Origin: Larix kaempferi
Lineage: Eukaryota; Streptophyta; Pinopsida; Pinales; Pinaceae
NCBI GenBank assembly: GCA_027924585.1
Contig: BSBM01000592.1
Span: 8,068,501-8,132,500, forward strand
Direction of reading: 5' to 3'
DNA length: 64,000 nt
Below the pieces are notes generated by a model that did no database searches, was not told where the DNA came from, and was given only the letters and a program-made list of their open reading frames with translations. Below, one piece after another: positions 35,944 through 47,000 of this stretch (its first letter is position 1; each line of letters opens with the position of its first letter). Position numbers and translations under genes: made by a program.

Positions 35944-36310
35944 CCCTAATTTGAGTGACTCACATTAGAGAGTGTTTTTTTCCGTTATCCATCTTTCTAG
36001 TACAATCTCATATTCACAATTTTATCCTTAAAAGTTTCTACATTAAGTTTCCTTCAACATACATAATTTTGCTTTGGCATGCATTTTGTCAAAATTATAT
36101 AAAAGTGGGAAAAATAGGTAATTAGACATTTTGAAAAACTTGAAAAATAAGTAAGTACGCTCTAGGAAAAAAAGTTTTAGTATTATCAAAGGACCTCCAT
36201 GCACTTTGTAGTGTGCATTTTTTTATGAAAAAATATTTCAACGTGTGCCCTAGTTTCAATTTAAAGGAAAAATTGGTTTTAGATGGGTAACAGGTATTTT
36301 GAATCATTGG

Positions 36311-36949
36311 GTTTGAAATGAATGCTTATGAGGGGTCCTAGATGTCATCAAGTGTCTGTGATTACATATAATTACATATTATGGAACTTGTGTATTGTTT
36401 CATGTAATTAAACTCCATAGGACAATTTCTGAGTTAGCATTTAACACAACATTTTGAACACTCAATGAGCAACCTGGGAAAGTATGGGGTGGTAGCTGAC
36501 ATGACATACTTACATCAGAACTCCTCAAGCATGCATTTACAATGCAAGGCATGCATTTTCTATGTTTTTATAGACAAAGTTATGATCATTTGCATGTATT
36601 TTTTAATTAGAGATTTCTATATATCCTATTGTTGATGTTGATTGTTTTGTTGATTTTGCAGAGTAACTCATCAAAGGATAATTTAAACCATCCATATGAA
36701 TAGAATATTCCTTGAAAAACAAGTCAACATAAGACTAAAGAATTGTCTAATATTCCAACTTTAGAACCACATAACATTGTCCTTTAATCCACTCCTATTA
36801 GAGGTAAGAAAATTGTCCATGGACAATATTGAGGATTTACATAACAGAATTCCATACCACATAAAGAGGCTGATTTTTCTTCACACATTAGGCAATCGTG
36901 CAACGATTATTGAATTTCATTGTCCTCTATGCAATTAACATGTGACAAA
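36311..36949. other. No gene seen
   Basis: AT-rich sequence between the 0.7-kb repeats and the 187-bp array, with no readable frame. Confidence 0.5.
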
Positions 36950-37570
36950 AAACAATGTTGCTCAACAACATAGGTAGCATTTGTCTCCAGTTACATTTGA
37001 AGGGAATATTAATTTACAATATATAACTCCTTACCCAAAATTAACTTTGTTTCACAAAATGTGGTTCCAAATTTCCCTAAAAGATTAACCATTGATTATC
37101 TTTCCATTACAAGTTACACTTATCAAAGTATAAAAGGTTGTGTTTCTCAACAACATGGGTGCCCTTTGCCTTCAATCACAATTAAAGGTAATAGTATAAT
37201 ATAAGATAAGACTATGCACTATAGAATGAAATTTTTTTTTTCATAATGAGGACCCAATTTTCCCTCAAAGATCCATGATTGATACTACTACTATTACAAA
37301 TCACTTTGATAAAAATATAGAAGGTTGTGTTGCGCAACAGCCTAGGCAGTCTTTTGACTTCTATTATTGTTGAGACGAATTATAATGAAAAAGTTAAAAC
37401 TTTGTGCCATAGAATGAACCTTGGTTGGCATAATGATGCCCCAATTTTCCCTCAAAGATCAACTATTGAATCTACTACTATTACAAGTCACTTTGATCAA
37501 AGTATAGAAGGTTGTATTGCTCAACAACCTAGGCATCTTTTGACTCCAGATGCTATTGAAGGAAATGGAA
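36950..37570 (+). repeat. 187-bp tandem repeat, about 3.3 copies, partly in frame
   Basis: TTCCCT(C/A)AAAGAT lies at about 37074, 37261 and 37448 (spacing 187 and 187). Units share GAAGGTTGT(G/A)TT.C.CAACA and ACTACTATTACAA. In the last unit the frame stays open, and traces of the same peptide (GC(V/I)(A/S)QQ) are seen in earlier units, so it may be a protein repeat of about 62 residues. Confidence 0.8.
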
Positions 37571-40500
37571 GTGTAGTCCTACCCATTTGTCAACAATTGA
37601 AACATGCATCTCTTGAGAAATTGGATGCAATTAGAAGTCACAAAATAGTTAAAGAACTACATTTCATGAACAAATGGATAGAAATGCACCTACAAAAATC
37701 AAAATTATATAGATGTAGAACCTTCTATAGAAATGCTTGAACAATGTTCCATAGATCAAACTGCACATGCTACCAAAATGTCACTAAGAAGCCATTTAAG
37801 GACATCCTTATTGGATCTTATGAAGTGATCAAGATGGTATAAGCATGAACTAAATGAGAGGAAGAATTTTTTTAAGGAAATTGGGAGGTGATTCTTTGGC
37901 AAGTTGCTGCAAGGTGTAGATGAAAGTGACATTATAGTTTAAATTTGCTCCTTCATGAGAAAAAACTACGGTGAAGAGACTAAAATTGAGGATGTTGTTC
38001 AACACCTAGATGGAGTACTTGAGAAAATTCGATCAAATGTTGTGTAAGAGATCCCAAATTATTATATGCCTAGGAACATGGCTTTGGCATTTATTGAATC
38101 AAGCATGAGTCATAAGGATTTGCCATGTATGAAACAAATTGACTCTCACGGTGTACAAAAGGAGATTAATCCAACATAAATTTCTAAAGAAATGAAAATG
38201 TGGAGCAAAAAAACTCAAGATATTGATATGGGTCAGTAGAGAACTAATGGTTTCACATATGGAGTTACAGTGAAGAGTATAATTATTTTATGGTTTAATC
38301 ATATGAAAAGAGGTCTAAAAGTAAAGCTAATGAAGTTTCTTTCAACCTTGATATTGATTATTGTGTACATTGTGACCAAAGTGGGCAGGTATGTGAGATA
38401 TTATTTGAGTTACTGGAGGACAATGGCGTGATATTTTGTTTAAACCTTGAAAAATGGGACAGAAAGGAAGAATATAAATAGGTCTTAGTACATGTTGATC
38501 TTAAAAGTTAGGAAAACTTATTGAATAGTTAAACATGCTTTCACAAGATCAGATCATGATGGTAGATGGAAGGGTGGTGAAAGTGAATTTCTTTCAATGC
38601 CATGATCTAGTGGCCATATACAATTTTGTATGTAATGATAATGTTTCTTTGATGGAAATTAAATTTTGTCATTAGTGCACATGCCAAAAGAAACTATACT
38701 CATGGTCACAAATGAAATTAAAATTCAAGAAGGGGATATTATCCATAGAGTTTCCAAGTGTCATGCAATGTTACAAAACTTACTCTTAGTGAGCAAAACA
38801 CATTTAATAGAATTTAAATGTATGTTTATATATTGTTGTTACTTTCTTATTATTATTTTATTTTATAACATTAGGAGTTGAATCCTACTTTGGAATGAAG
38901 CAAAGGATGGGAATAAAAGGTGGATGGGGTTATAAAAATTCAACCAACCTTATATGGTAGACAATTGAATATTATGAAGAACTATCCCATGAATATAATG
39001 AATGATGAAAAGGTATATGCTTTCATGATTAATTCTTAATTATATTGAATGAAGATTTTCAAATTTAACTATTTCATAATTAGTGAAACATGTGTTTCCA
39101 ATTATAGTTGACTCCTAACTCAATGTCCAAGCTTATATATTGTGGTTCCATGTTGGAAATAGAACTGTTTTGAAAGTGTTTCAAGAAATTCAAAACATTG
39201 CAAATTATGAAAGGTTGATCTAACTAGAGGTATTGAGAAAACAAAATTTGTTCAAATTTTGAAGGAGATGGAGAAAATAAAGGTTGTTGTGAGCCCAAGG
39301 AACCATGCCACCATAAAATCCAAGAATGCAATGATCTTAACTATGAGAAATCAAATGGATCAACATCAGACAAGATCCTTTTTCAACGCAAGGGAATTTT
39401 AAAGGTTTAATATTTATGTTAACATATCTAATATTTTTATGTGGTACCTGATTAATAATAAATGATGATGTTATCATGGCATAGGAGAGAAATTGGCTCT
39501 CAATTTTGTACATTTAAAAATAAATTTTAGTAACTAATCATATTCATTGAAATTACTTATTTATAGGTTATTGAAGGCCTACCAAATGAAGAAAAGTATA
39601 AAAAGTTGGTGAGGATGTGGAAGTGTTATAAATATTTCTGCGTGTTGCAATTACAATGGTGCATAGAGGATGATGAATATGCATATGAGGGAAGGTACGT
39701 CGATTTTTATTAAGATCACTGTACTAAGGATTTCAAAATCATGGTATAATTTCATTCATGATAATAAAAAAATTACGAGTCATTGTCATTGTAGGATTGA
39801 CATCCTTCCTAGTGAGTGGCTTTGGTTGTGTTGTTTTTGTTTAGGAGATGAGATGATTCCATACATGCATGTCCAAGAGGGGCATGCTCTTGAGATCACT
39901 AGGTCTATTCGTCATTATACTTCAATATAGTTAAGGAATGAAGTAATGGAGTGAAAGCATAGGGAATTGAAAATTTTGAATGAAACCAAGAAGGAGGAAG
40001 AGGGGTTGAAAAGGAGTATAGGAGCATATTTGAAACATAATGTACCTTGTAAATGAGATGAGAAAACATATTTTCACGCTTGTTATGAGTTTGGAAGGTA
40101 CTTTCCAAAAGTTTAGACAAAGAAAAATCATTTAAAATACTAGAAGTCTATTTTGTGTTGAATATGGTAAGTAAAGAAGTCCAATGAATTAGGAAAACAT
40201 AGCATAGTTGGAATCTCATTTCCCTGAGGTCACTTCTCAACAAGTAAAACAAATCTTTGACTCATGGGTCAAAAAGTCTATGAAATCATTTATTACTCCA
40301 CCAACAGTAAGTATGTCCTACTTTTGAATGGTATTTCATTCCATTTTCATTTTAGAGTGTAAGAGGATTCATAATGTGTATGTTTAACTATTAATATGCC
40401 TTCACAATTTAGTAACTATCCTTCCAAATCAGAGCTAATAAGAAAATATGGTAAAGAGGCCTATTGTGAATCATGCTGCTCTAGAAAGCATAAGGCAAAA

Positions 40501-41250
40501 ATATTGTTAAAACAAGACAACAACAATGTGGCTTTCCTTCCACTTGTGAGTGTTATGTTTATTAAATTTATTGCATATCATTATGACTTTGTCAATCTAG
40601 CATATTTATGCAAAGTACATATTTTGCTTGCACTTTGACTTTGTCAATCTTGTTGATTTCAATAAATGAGTCATGTCAAAGTGATCAAACAAAACAAATG
40701 TATGGGGTAGTTTTTGTTGATGCCCAAATGATTTTTAATGATAATAACAATAAAACATTGGGTGTTTCATCATCCAGAAAATAGGAAATACAGACCGGTG
40801 AAACACAAGAAATGCAAGAGGCAGTTGTTGTTGACATACTTATGATGGTAGTTGAACATGATAGTAAAATGACGTTTCAACCTCAAAAAATGAGATAGGG
40901 AAGATCAATAAAACAAAATAAGTGCTTGGGGCAATTGTTGTTGATATGTCAATGATGGAAGCTATGATTCACAATAAAATGAGTGTTTCATATTCAATAA
41001 ATGGAGAAGGGTGGATGGGTGAAAAGTAACAAATTCAAAGGACAATTATTGATATCCAAAATTTGGAAGCTATGAATCGTATAAAAACTAGTGTTTTATA
41101 ACAAATAAAAGATAGGCCAAAATGAAAAAGGTCAAAGATGATTAGAAAACAACATTACATGAAAAATGGTGAAAAAAATTATGATGCATTAAACATTCCT
41201 GAGATTTTCCCATATTGAAAATTCATTTTACTATGGTAACATTTATGTTA
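37571..41250 (+). pseudogene. Decayed gene-like region, unknown family
   Basis: A frame of about 137 codons at 37327-37740 spans the last 187-bp unit and continues as KIVKELHFMNKWIEMHLQKS. Scattered downstream are coding-like pieces broken by stops: FGKLLQGVDESDII, KIEDVVQHLDGVLEKIRSN, RNMALAFIESSMSHKDLP (about 37900-38120), EGLPNEEKYKKLVRMWKCYK (from about 39580, after a splice-acceptor-like TTTATAG), SEWLWLCCFCLGDEMIPYMH (about 39810), and QQVKQIFDSWVKKSMKSF (about 40240). Composition and spacing suggest a dead, possibly intron-containing transposon or host gene. I cannot name the family. Confidence 0.4.
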
Positions 41251-41342
41251 CATGTGGAGTTATTATGTATGGAAGGGTGTTTATTTTTCTAACATCCCAT
41301 GAGCTAATTCATACTATGTTTTTATAACTAGACTTCAACTTT

Positions 41343-41576
41343 AGCCTGATGGGTTAGCTCAGGTGGTTGAGAGCTGTGAGTTGTAAGCAGAAGGTCTCGG
41401 GGTCAAATACCCGAGTGGCTATGCATAGATCTATAAGGGGCTCACTCGATGTCCCCATCGAGTTAGGCTCCATAATAAAAGTCGGATGGGTGAGGCCCCT
41501 TTGAATGGGACCCTTGTGAATTCTTCCCGTGGACATATCAACTCCTCTCCAGGGTTGTGAACCACATTGAAAAAGA
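41343..41576 (+). mobile_element. SINE candidate 1, tRNA-like head, flanking duplication
   Basis: An internal pol III-like box A (TTAGCTCAGGTGG, 41354-41366) and a box B-like GGTCAAATACC (41401-41411) lie in a tRNA-like head. Flanks AACTAGACTTCAACTTT (41326-41342) and AACTAGACTTCACTTTC (from 41577) look like a target duplication of about 16 bp. The tail is A-rich (GAAAAAGAA). Too degenerate for a functional tRNA. Confidence 0.7.
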
Positions 41577-41879
41577 AACTAGACTTCACTTTCAAGTAGC
41601 ATATATTTATTTTATCATTTCGCATACATTTTAAGGTAATGGAAGGATGTGAAATGGAATAAGGCACATCGCCCATGCATCATCAACCTTAAGCAATGCA
41701 TATACTATTCATAATGTGTATTTTTCTCTAGAAAAATTGTGTATCTACCTAATTAAGGTTGAAATTTTTCCAAGGCATCAAAATTTTGTAATGTAATGTC
41801 GGTGAAGGCTTTGAAGCTCTCTTTTGTAAGCAATCATCAATTAGTGAATTTATGGCTTGAGTGGGCCTAACACTACGAC

Positions 41880-42060
41880 TTGAGTAGTCCTAATGGTTAA
41901 GAACATGTGTTTCCTCCCAGGAGGTCATGGGTTCAAATCCAAAGAGTAGGGTGTGTACAACCTCCATAGACTTAGCAAACAAATTGTTGGCGAAGGAGGC
42001 CCCTTGTCCCGTAAACAAGGGGGTCTCATACACCAATTTGGTTTCTAGCTTGGTTGTGAC
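41880..42060 (+). mobile_element. SINE candidate 2, tRNA-like head
   Basis: Box A-like TAATGGTTAAGAACATG and a box B GGTTCAAATCC (41930-41940), close to consensus GGTTCRANNCC, spaced as in tRNA-derived SINEs. It shares a GAGGCCCCTT phrase with candidate 1's family. The 3' end is unclear and no target duplication was found. Confidence 0.55.
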
Positions 42061-42240
42061 CATAAAATTATATTATTATTTTTTATTATTAAAATAAGAT
42101 TTGAATAACTATTTTATTGTCATATAATTTATTGAAGAATTGTGTTAGGATTAAAGTTTTCACTATATGCTTTGATCTACAATTCTTAGGTCTACATCAT
42201 TTTATAATTTCAAATACTTTCGTGATTTAAGTAATTCAAT

Positions 42241-42490
42241 CACTAGTACAAAATGAAAGATAAATGACCAGGCGACCAAATAATTTGGTCGCCACATTTT
42301 TTTCAAGGGATAAATGACCAAAATTGAGTGAGCCAACTAAAAACGACCAAGATAAATGACCAATTTGGTCACGAGATAAAATATATGACTAGATAACAAG
42401 TAACTAAACTAAAAATGACCACATAACAATAACATTGAGAATATGAATTGGTCATTTATTTGGTCATTTTTAGTTGTCACTCCGACAATT
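42241..42490 (+). mobile_element. Candidate CACTA (En/Spm) terminus with subterminal repeats
   Basis: CACTAGTACAAAA starts at 42241, matching the usual start of plant CACTA transposons. It is followed by repeated GATAAATGACCA words in direct and inverted form and a perfect palindrome of GGCGACCAAAT arms (42271-42293) around one base. The partner terminus was not found, so the element may be truncated. No transposase was recognised. Confidence 0.5.
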
Positions 42491-42628
42491 GAAAATTACA
42501 ATTTTGACATTGAATTTGTACAATTACTAAATTTTAACAATGCAGATGGATTATGAATCCATCTGCACTATTAAAATTCAGTAAATTCTAAAATTCTAGA
42601 TGGATTGAGAGACACAAGTGATATTAAT

Positions 42629-42647
42629 ATCCATTTACAGTGTTAAA
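42629..42647. repeat. LINE target-site duplication, left copy (19 bp)
   Basis: ATCCATTTACAGTGTTAAA, identical over all 19 bp to the copy after the poly(A) tail. Confidence 0.95.
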
Positions 42648-42725
42648 CCTTTTTAGAGCGAGCGCGTGAGGAGCTAGGGCGAGCGCGAGATTGAGTAGCT
42701 AGGGCTTTTGTTTGCAGGTGCAGCC

Positions 42726-44054
42726 ATGGTCGATCCTGGGGGTGGGGATCTCCATCCCCAACCTTTCTCGGAGATGGACGCGTTCAAGATGCTGATCTCC
42801 AACGGGGGCAAGAGGAAAGCACCTCCCTCTGTTCCGAAATTCATTAAAAAGCTGGACGAAATCCCAGAAATCGCATTGCCTGAAACGACCTCAGTAAAAA
42901 TTGCCCTGGCTTTATCAGAAAGATGGTTGGTCGGTCAATTCATGGGGCTTTGGCCATCTGCAAAAACCACCGACGATTGGATTCAAAGAAACTGGAAGCC
43001 CCAGCTTAAGTAAGGAGTCACCTGCTATCCTTTGAGCAGTGGTTACTTCTTGTTCGAATTCATAAATAAGGAGGATAAGGATCTCATTTTCAGAAACGGG
43101 CCATATTTTATGGGAACCCAGGGGCTGTACCTGAACCGTTGGACTCCGGATTTTGACCCCACGGTAGCCTTGCCTAAGGAAGTTCCAGTATGGGTTAGGC
43201 TTCCCAACTTGTCAGTCCATTGTTGGAACTATGAAGCTTTGCAAAGAATCGGAAATGGAATAGGGAAATTCATTGACAAAGCAGACAACAAATCCAGTTA
43301 TAACTGTGCCAGGATCTGTGTGGAAGTGGATCTGGAGGCAGGGCTTCCGGAGGCAGTGAAGCTATCGGTAGGCACATGGACTCACTTTCAGAAAGTCGAC
43401 TATGAACACTTGCCATTTAAATGCAGAACCTGTCAAGAACATGGGCATTTTCAGAGGAACTGCCCAAAGAACCAAATACCTGAGAAGGAAGAAGCTGAAG
43501 GATGGCAAAAGGTGAGGAAAAGTAAAGCAGCCCAAAAAAACAAAGACCAAAGGGCTGTCCAGGCGAAGGATCATCTCCAGGAACACACCAGCTCTATGAA
43601 GGAGAACCTGAAAGAAGCTGCTGAAACATTAAAGGAACCGGTGAAAGAACCCATAGAAATAGTTTCCCAATCCATACCTCTTTCAGAACACAATGCTAAG
43701 GAAAAGAACGGCCGATCTGAGAAAGAATCCTCAAAATCAGAAAATGAATACAACAAGATAGGTCCTGATCCAAGTGCTAATTCAGATGGGGAGGCCACAG
43801 AGACAAGTAGCTCGTTCGGAACTCCGGAAAAGATCCCAAGAGGACGAAAACCAGAACGGAAAAAAAGAGAGGAGAAATCATACAGGGACGTCACAGCAGG
43901 AGTCCAGCACACAATACCGGATATGAGGGAAACCAGATCTACAAGAAAAGGCAAGGTTCCGAAAGGAGCCACCCCCCCCCCTCCTGATTCTAATGCAGTT
44001 CATCTCCTGGAATTGCAGAGGCATGGGAAGCAAGTCCAAAGAAGAAGCAATTAA
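42726..44054 (+). pseudogene. LINE ORF1 (RNA-binding gag-like protein), one nonsense codon
   Basis: Nucleic-acid chaperone of the LINE ribonucleoprotein. The ATG at 42726 follows CAGCC and gives MVDPGGGDL; an upstream in-frame TTG is less likely. The N-terminal half looks like the DUF4283 domain of plant LINE/gag proteins (LALSERWLVGQFMGLWPS, GYFLFEFINKEDKDLIF, VPVWVRLPNLSVHCWN). A CCHC knuckle CRTCQEHGHFQRNC lies at residues 233-246; the C-terminal third is lysine- and glutamate-rich, probably disordered. A single TAA at 43011-43013 (codon 96) breaks an otherwise continuous frame of 442 sense-plus-stop codons. Its last 62 bp overlap ORF2. Confidence 0.88.
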
Positions 44055-47000
44055 AGATCTAGTAAGAATGAACTCCCCGGATATTCTGCTGATCCAGGAG
44101 ACGAAGATGGTGGAGTCTGATACCATCCAAGCAAGCAAAAAGTTTTGGAAAAAAGGAGGTAGTATAGCAGTCAGTGCAAGGGGAGCCTCAGGAGGGCTAG
44201 CCACCTTCTGGAACTCCACTAATTTTGACCTGCTAGAGAATCATAGCACTACCCACTGGCTATTCACGAAGTTGAAGCATCAAAACACAGGGCACCAGAT
44301 ATGCCTTTTCAACATCTACGCCCCTGTCCTCTTAGCGGAAAAAATAGAGTGTTGGGAGACGTTGAACTCCTTTCTGTCTACTAATCGGTATGAAAATATC
44401 GTCCTAGCTGGAGATTTGAATGTTACTCTCGCCCTTGCTGAAAAAAAAGGAGGCTCCCCGGTAAGAGACCCGGCTCGGGAGTTGGTCGAAGACATCATTA
44501 TGGACTGGGCCCTGGAGGACATTAAACCCAGCAAAGGGAAGTTTACATGGACTAACAAGAGAATGGGCCCTGGGCACATTGCTGCCAGGCTGGATCGCTT
44601 CCTGGTACATTCCTCCTTCCTTACTCTTGGACTTTTGGCAACTTCTGACATACTCCAGGCCTGCACCTCTGATCACAAGCCGATTTCCCTTACTTTGTCT
44701 CCGGGAGAAAAACTGGGTCCTATCCCCTTTCAATTCAGCCCACTCTGGATATCCATGGATGGCTTCTACGATTTGGTATCTGAAACATGGCAAAAATCTG
44801 TATGTGGCTCACCTTTCTTCATTTGGGAAGAAAAGTTGAGAAGGCTCAAAGCTGCACTTAAATGCTGGGCAAAGCTCAAGATATCCCCCACCGATGAAAG
44901 GAAAGAAGCTCAACGAAATCTGGGCCACCACCAGCTGCTTATGGAAAACGCCAATATCACCCCAGAAATGCTGGCTGTTGAGCTCGATCTGCAAAAAACA
45001 CTCCATAAGGCGTTGAGAAGAGAGGAGCATCATTGGCAGGTAAAGTCACGTTGTCTTTGGCTCAAAAAGGGAGATAAAAATACGACTTACTTTCACAAAT
45101 ACGCTGAAGCCCGGAAGAATTATAACTGCATCAGAGAAATACATTATCAAGACCAAACATTCAATAATTTCGAAGATATTAAGTATGCTGCCCACTCCTT
45201 CTACAGAGATCTGTTTACTGAAGATCTGGACGCCCATCCAAGGCTGGATCGCTACCCTCTGAACGTCCTCCCCACGCTTATCAATGATGATGAAAATCGA
45301 AATTTGACCTGCCCCATTAAGACTGAGGAGATAAAGGAAGCCCTGACAGGAATGAACCCAGACAAAGCGCCTGGGCCCGACGGTTTCACGGTCAGATTCT
45401 ACATAGTTTGCTGGGACATTATACAGAAAGACTTGCTCAAGATGGTGAGGAAATCACAGACTTGCAGCAAAATTGGTGGAAGTACTAATTCCTCCTTCCT
45501 TACGCTAATTCCCAAAGAGAAAGGCGCCCAAAGTTTCTCTAGATTCTGCCCTATTTCACTTTGCAACACAGGGTACAAAATTATCACTAAGGTTATAGCT
45601 AATAGAATTAAGAAGGTCCTCCCCAGGATCATTCCGGAGAACCAGGGGGGCTTCATCAAGGATAGAAACATTCAAGACAATATCATTCTGGTCCAAGAAG
45701 CAATACACTCAAGCTGCCAAAGGAAGGAGAAAGGTATGATAGTAAAACTGGACCTCGCTAATGCATTTGATAAAGTTCGGTTAAATTTTCTCTTTGCTGT
45801 TATGTTCAAACTAGGATTCCATCCCCAGTTAATAAGCTGGATCAGAGCCTGCATATCGGGACCTTGGATCGCCCCCTTGGTAAATGGGAGACCAGCAAAA
45901 TTTTTTCTTGCCTCTAGGGGACTCAGGCAGGGTTGCCCCCTGTCCCCTCTGCTCTATGTCATCCAAGCGTCGGTCCTTAGCTTCCAGCTGGACAAGGGCC
46001 TTCAGCAGCGATCTCTAATGGGGATCACAATTACCCCTAGAGTGAAGAACATAAACCATGCTCAATTTGCCGATGATACACTTCTATTGGGTCAGGCTAA
46101 TCTGAACACGGCGAGATCTTTTAAAAAAGAGCTGGACGATTACACGGATATATCTGGCAGTGAGATCAGTTTGAGGAAAAGTAAAATCTACGGTTGGAAT
46201 TGCACCCCCATTGAAATGATAGATATTGCTAGAATGCTGGAAATGGAAGGAACTACCAAGTGGGAATCAATAAAATATCTTGGCATTCCACTTATTAAAG
46301 CTACACCTAGAAGGAATCTCTGGATGCCACTATTGGACAAAATCAAGGCTAAATTGTTGGCTTGGGGGGCCTCATGGTTAAACAAAGCAGGAAAAACTAT
46401 TCTAATTAACTCGGTCCTTACTGCCCTTCCTCTTTACCAGGCCTCGATTCTGCTAGCCCCGAAAGGAATAGTGAAAGAAATAGATAAAATATTGAGAAAA
46501 TTCCTTTGGGAAGGGGGAAGGAACATGGGAAGGAAAATGCATCAAGTCAGTTGGGATAAGGTCAAAGCCCCCAAGCTTGAAGGTGGGCTGCAAATCCGAG
46601 ACGTGGCTACTCAGAATCTGGCTATGGGGGGCAAGATCTTGTGGAAAATGATAAGGGGCAAAACAACGTGGAGTTCCAAAGCGTTAAGGACAAAGTACTT
46701 CAGCGGGCACAAAGAGAGGTGCTTGGACAACCCACCTAAGACTCGGAAAGGCTCTTCAATTTTTTCTCTTTGTCTAAAATCACTTGACTTGATAACCTCC
46801 AATCTCACATGGATTCCGGGAAATGGCTCCAGTATTAAGTTCTGGGATGACTCCATTTTAGGGCAGCCCCCTATAAAAGAATTGGAAGGACTGGAAAATA
46901 TCAAAAACTGGCTTCATATGAATAGCAAATTCACCTTGGGGGATCTTTCATGCTGGAGTCTGGATGACTGCTGGTCTGATTGGAATTTGGGGGATGTCCC

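Larger units (their letters stand above)
34397..35947 (-). mobile_element. 5'-truncated LINE on the minus strand, 15-bp target duplication
   Basis: Splits the third 0.7-kb repeat. AATTTGAGTGGCTCA (34382-34396) and AATTTGAGTGACTCA (35948-35962) flank it with one mismatch. On the minus strand it starts inside an RNase H domain and ends with a 3' region and a short A-rich tail (GTAAAAAGAAA), as expected for a LINE copied incompletely by target-primed reverse transcription. Confidence 0.75.
32840..36310. repeat. Three tandem copies of an about 0.7-kb repeat
   Basis: The landmark (C)AATTTGAGTGATTCAAATT occurs at about 32927, 33673 and 34382 (spacing 746 and 709). The order of other phrases is kept: CACCTTTCTACATTTTC, AGTAGGCATTTTGG, GTGTACTTGGTTTGGCC, TTTCACTGTA.AAGATTTATT. 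The third copy is split by the insertion at 34397-35947 and resumes at 35948. Non-coding. Confidence 0.75.

Noticed and set aside
41343-41420. Functional tRNA gene
   Set aside because: The pol III boxes are present but the acceptor and anticodon stems do not close into a proper cloverleaf, and target-site repeats indicate a SINE.
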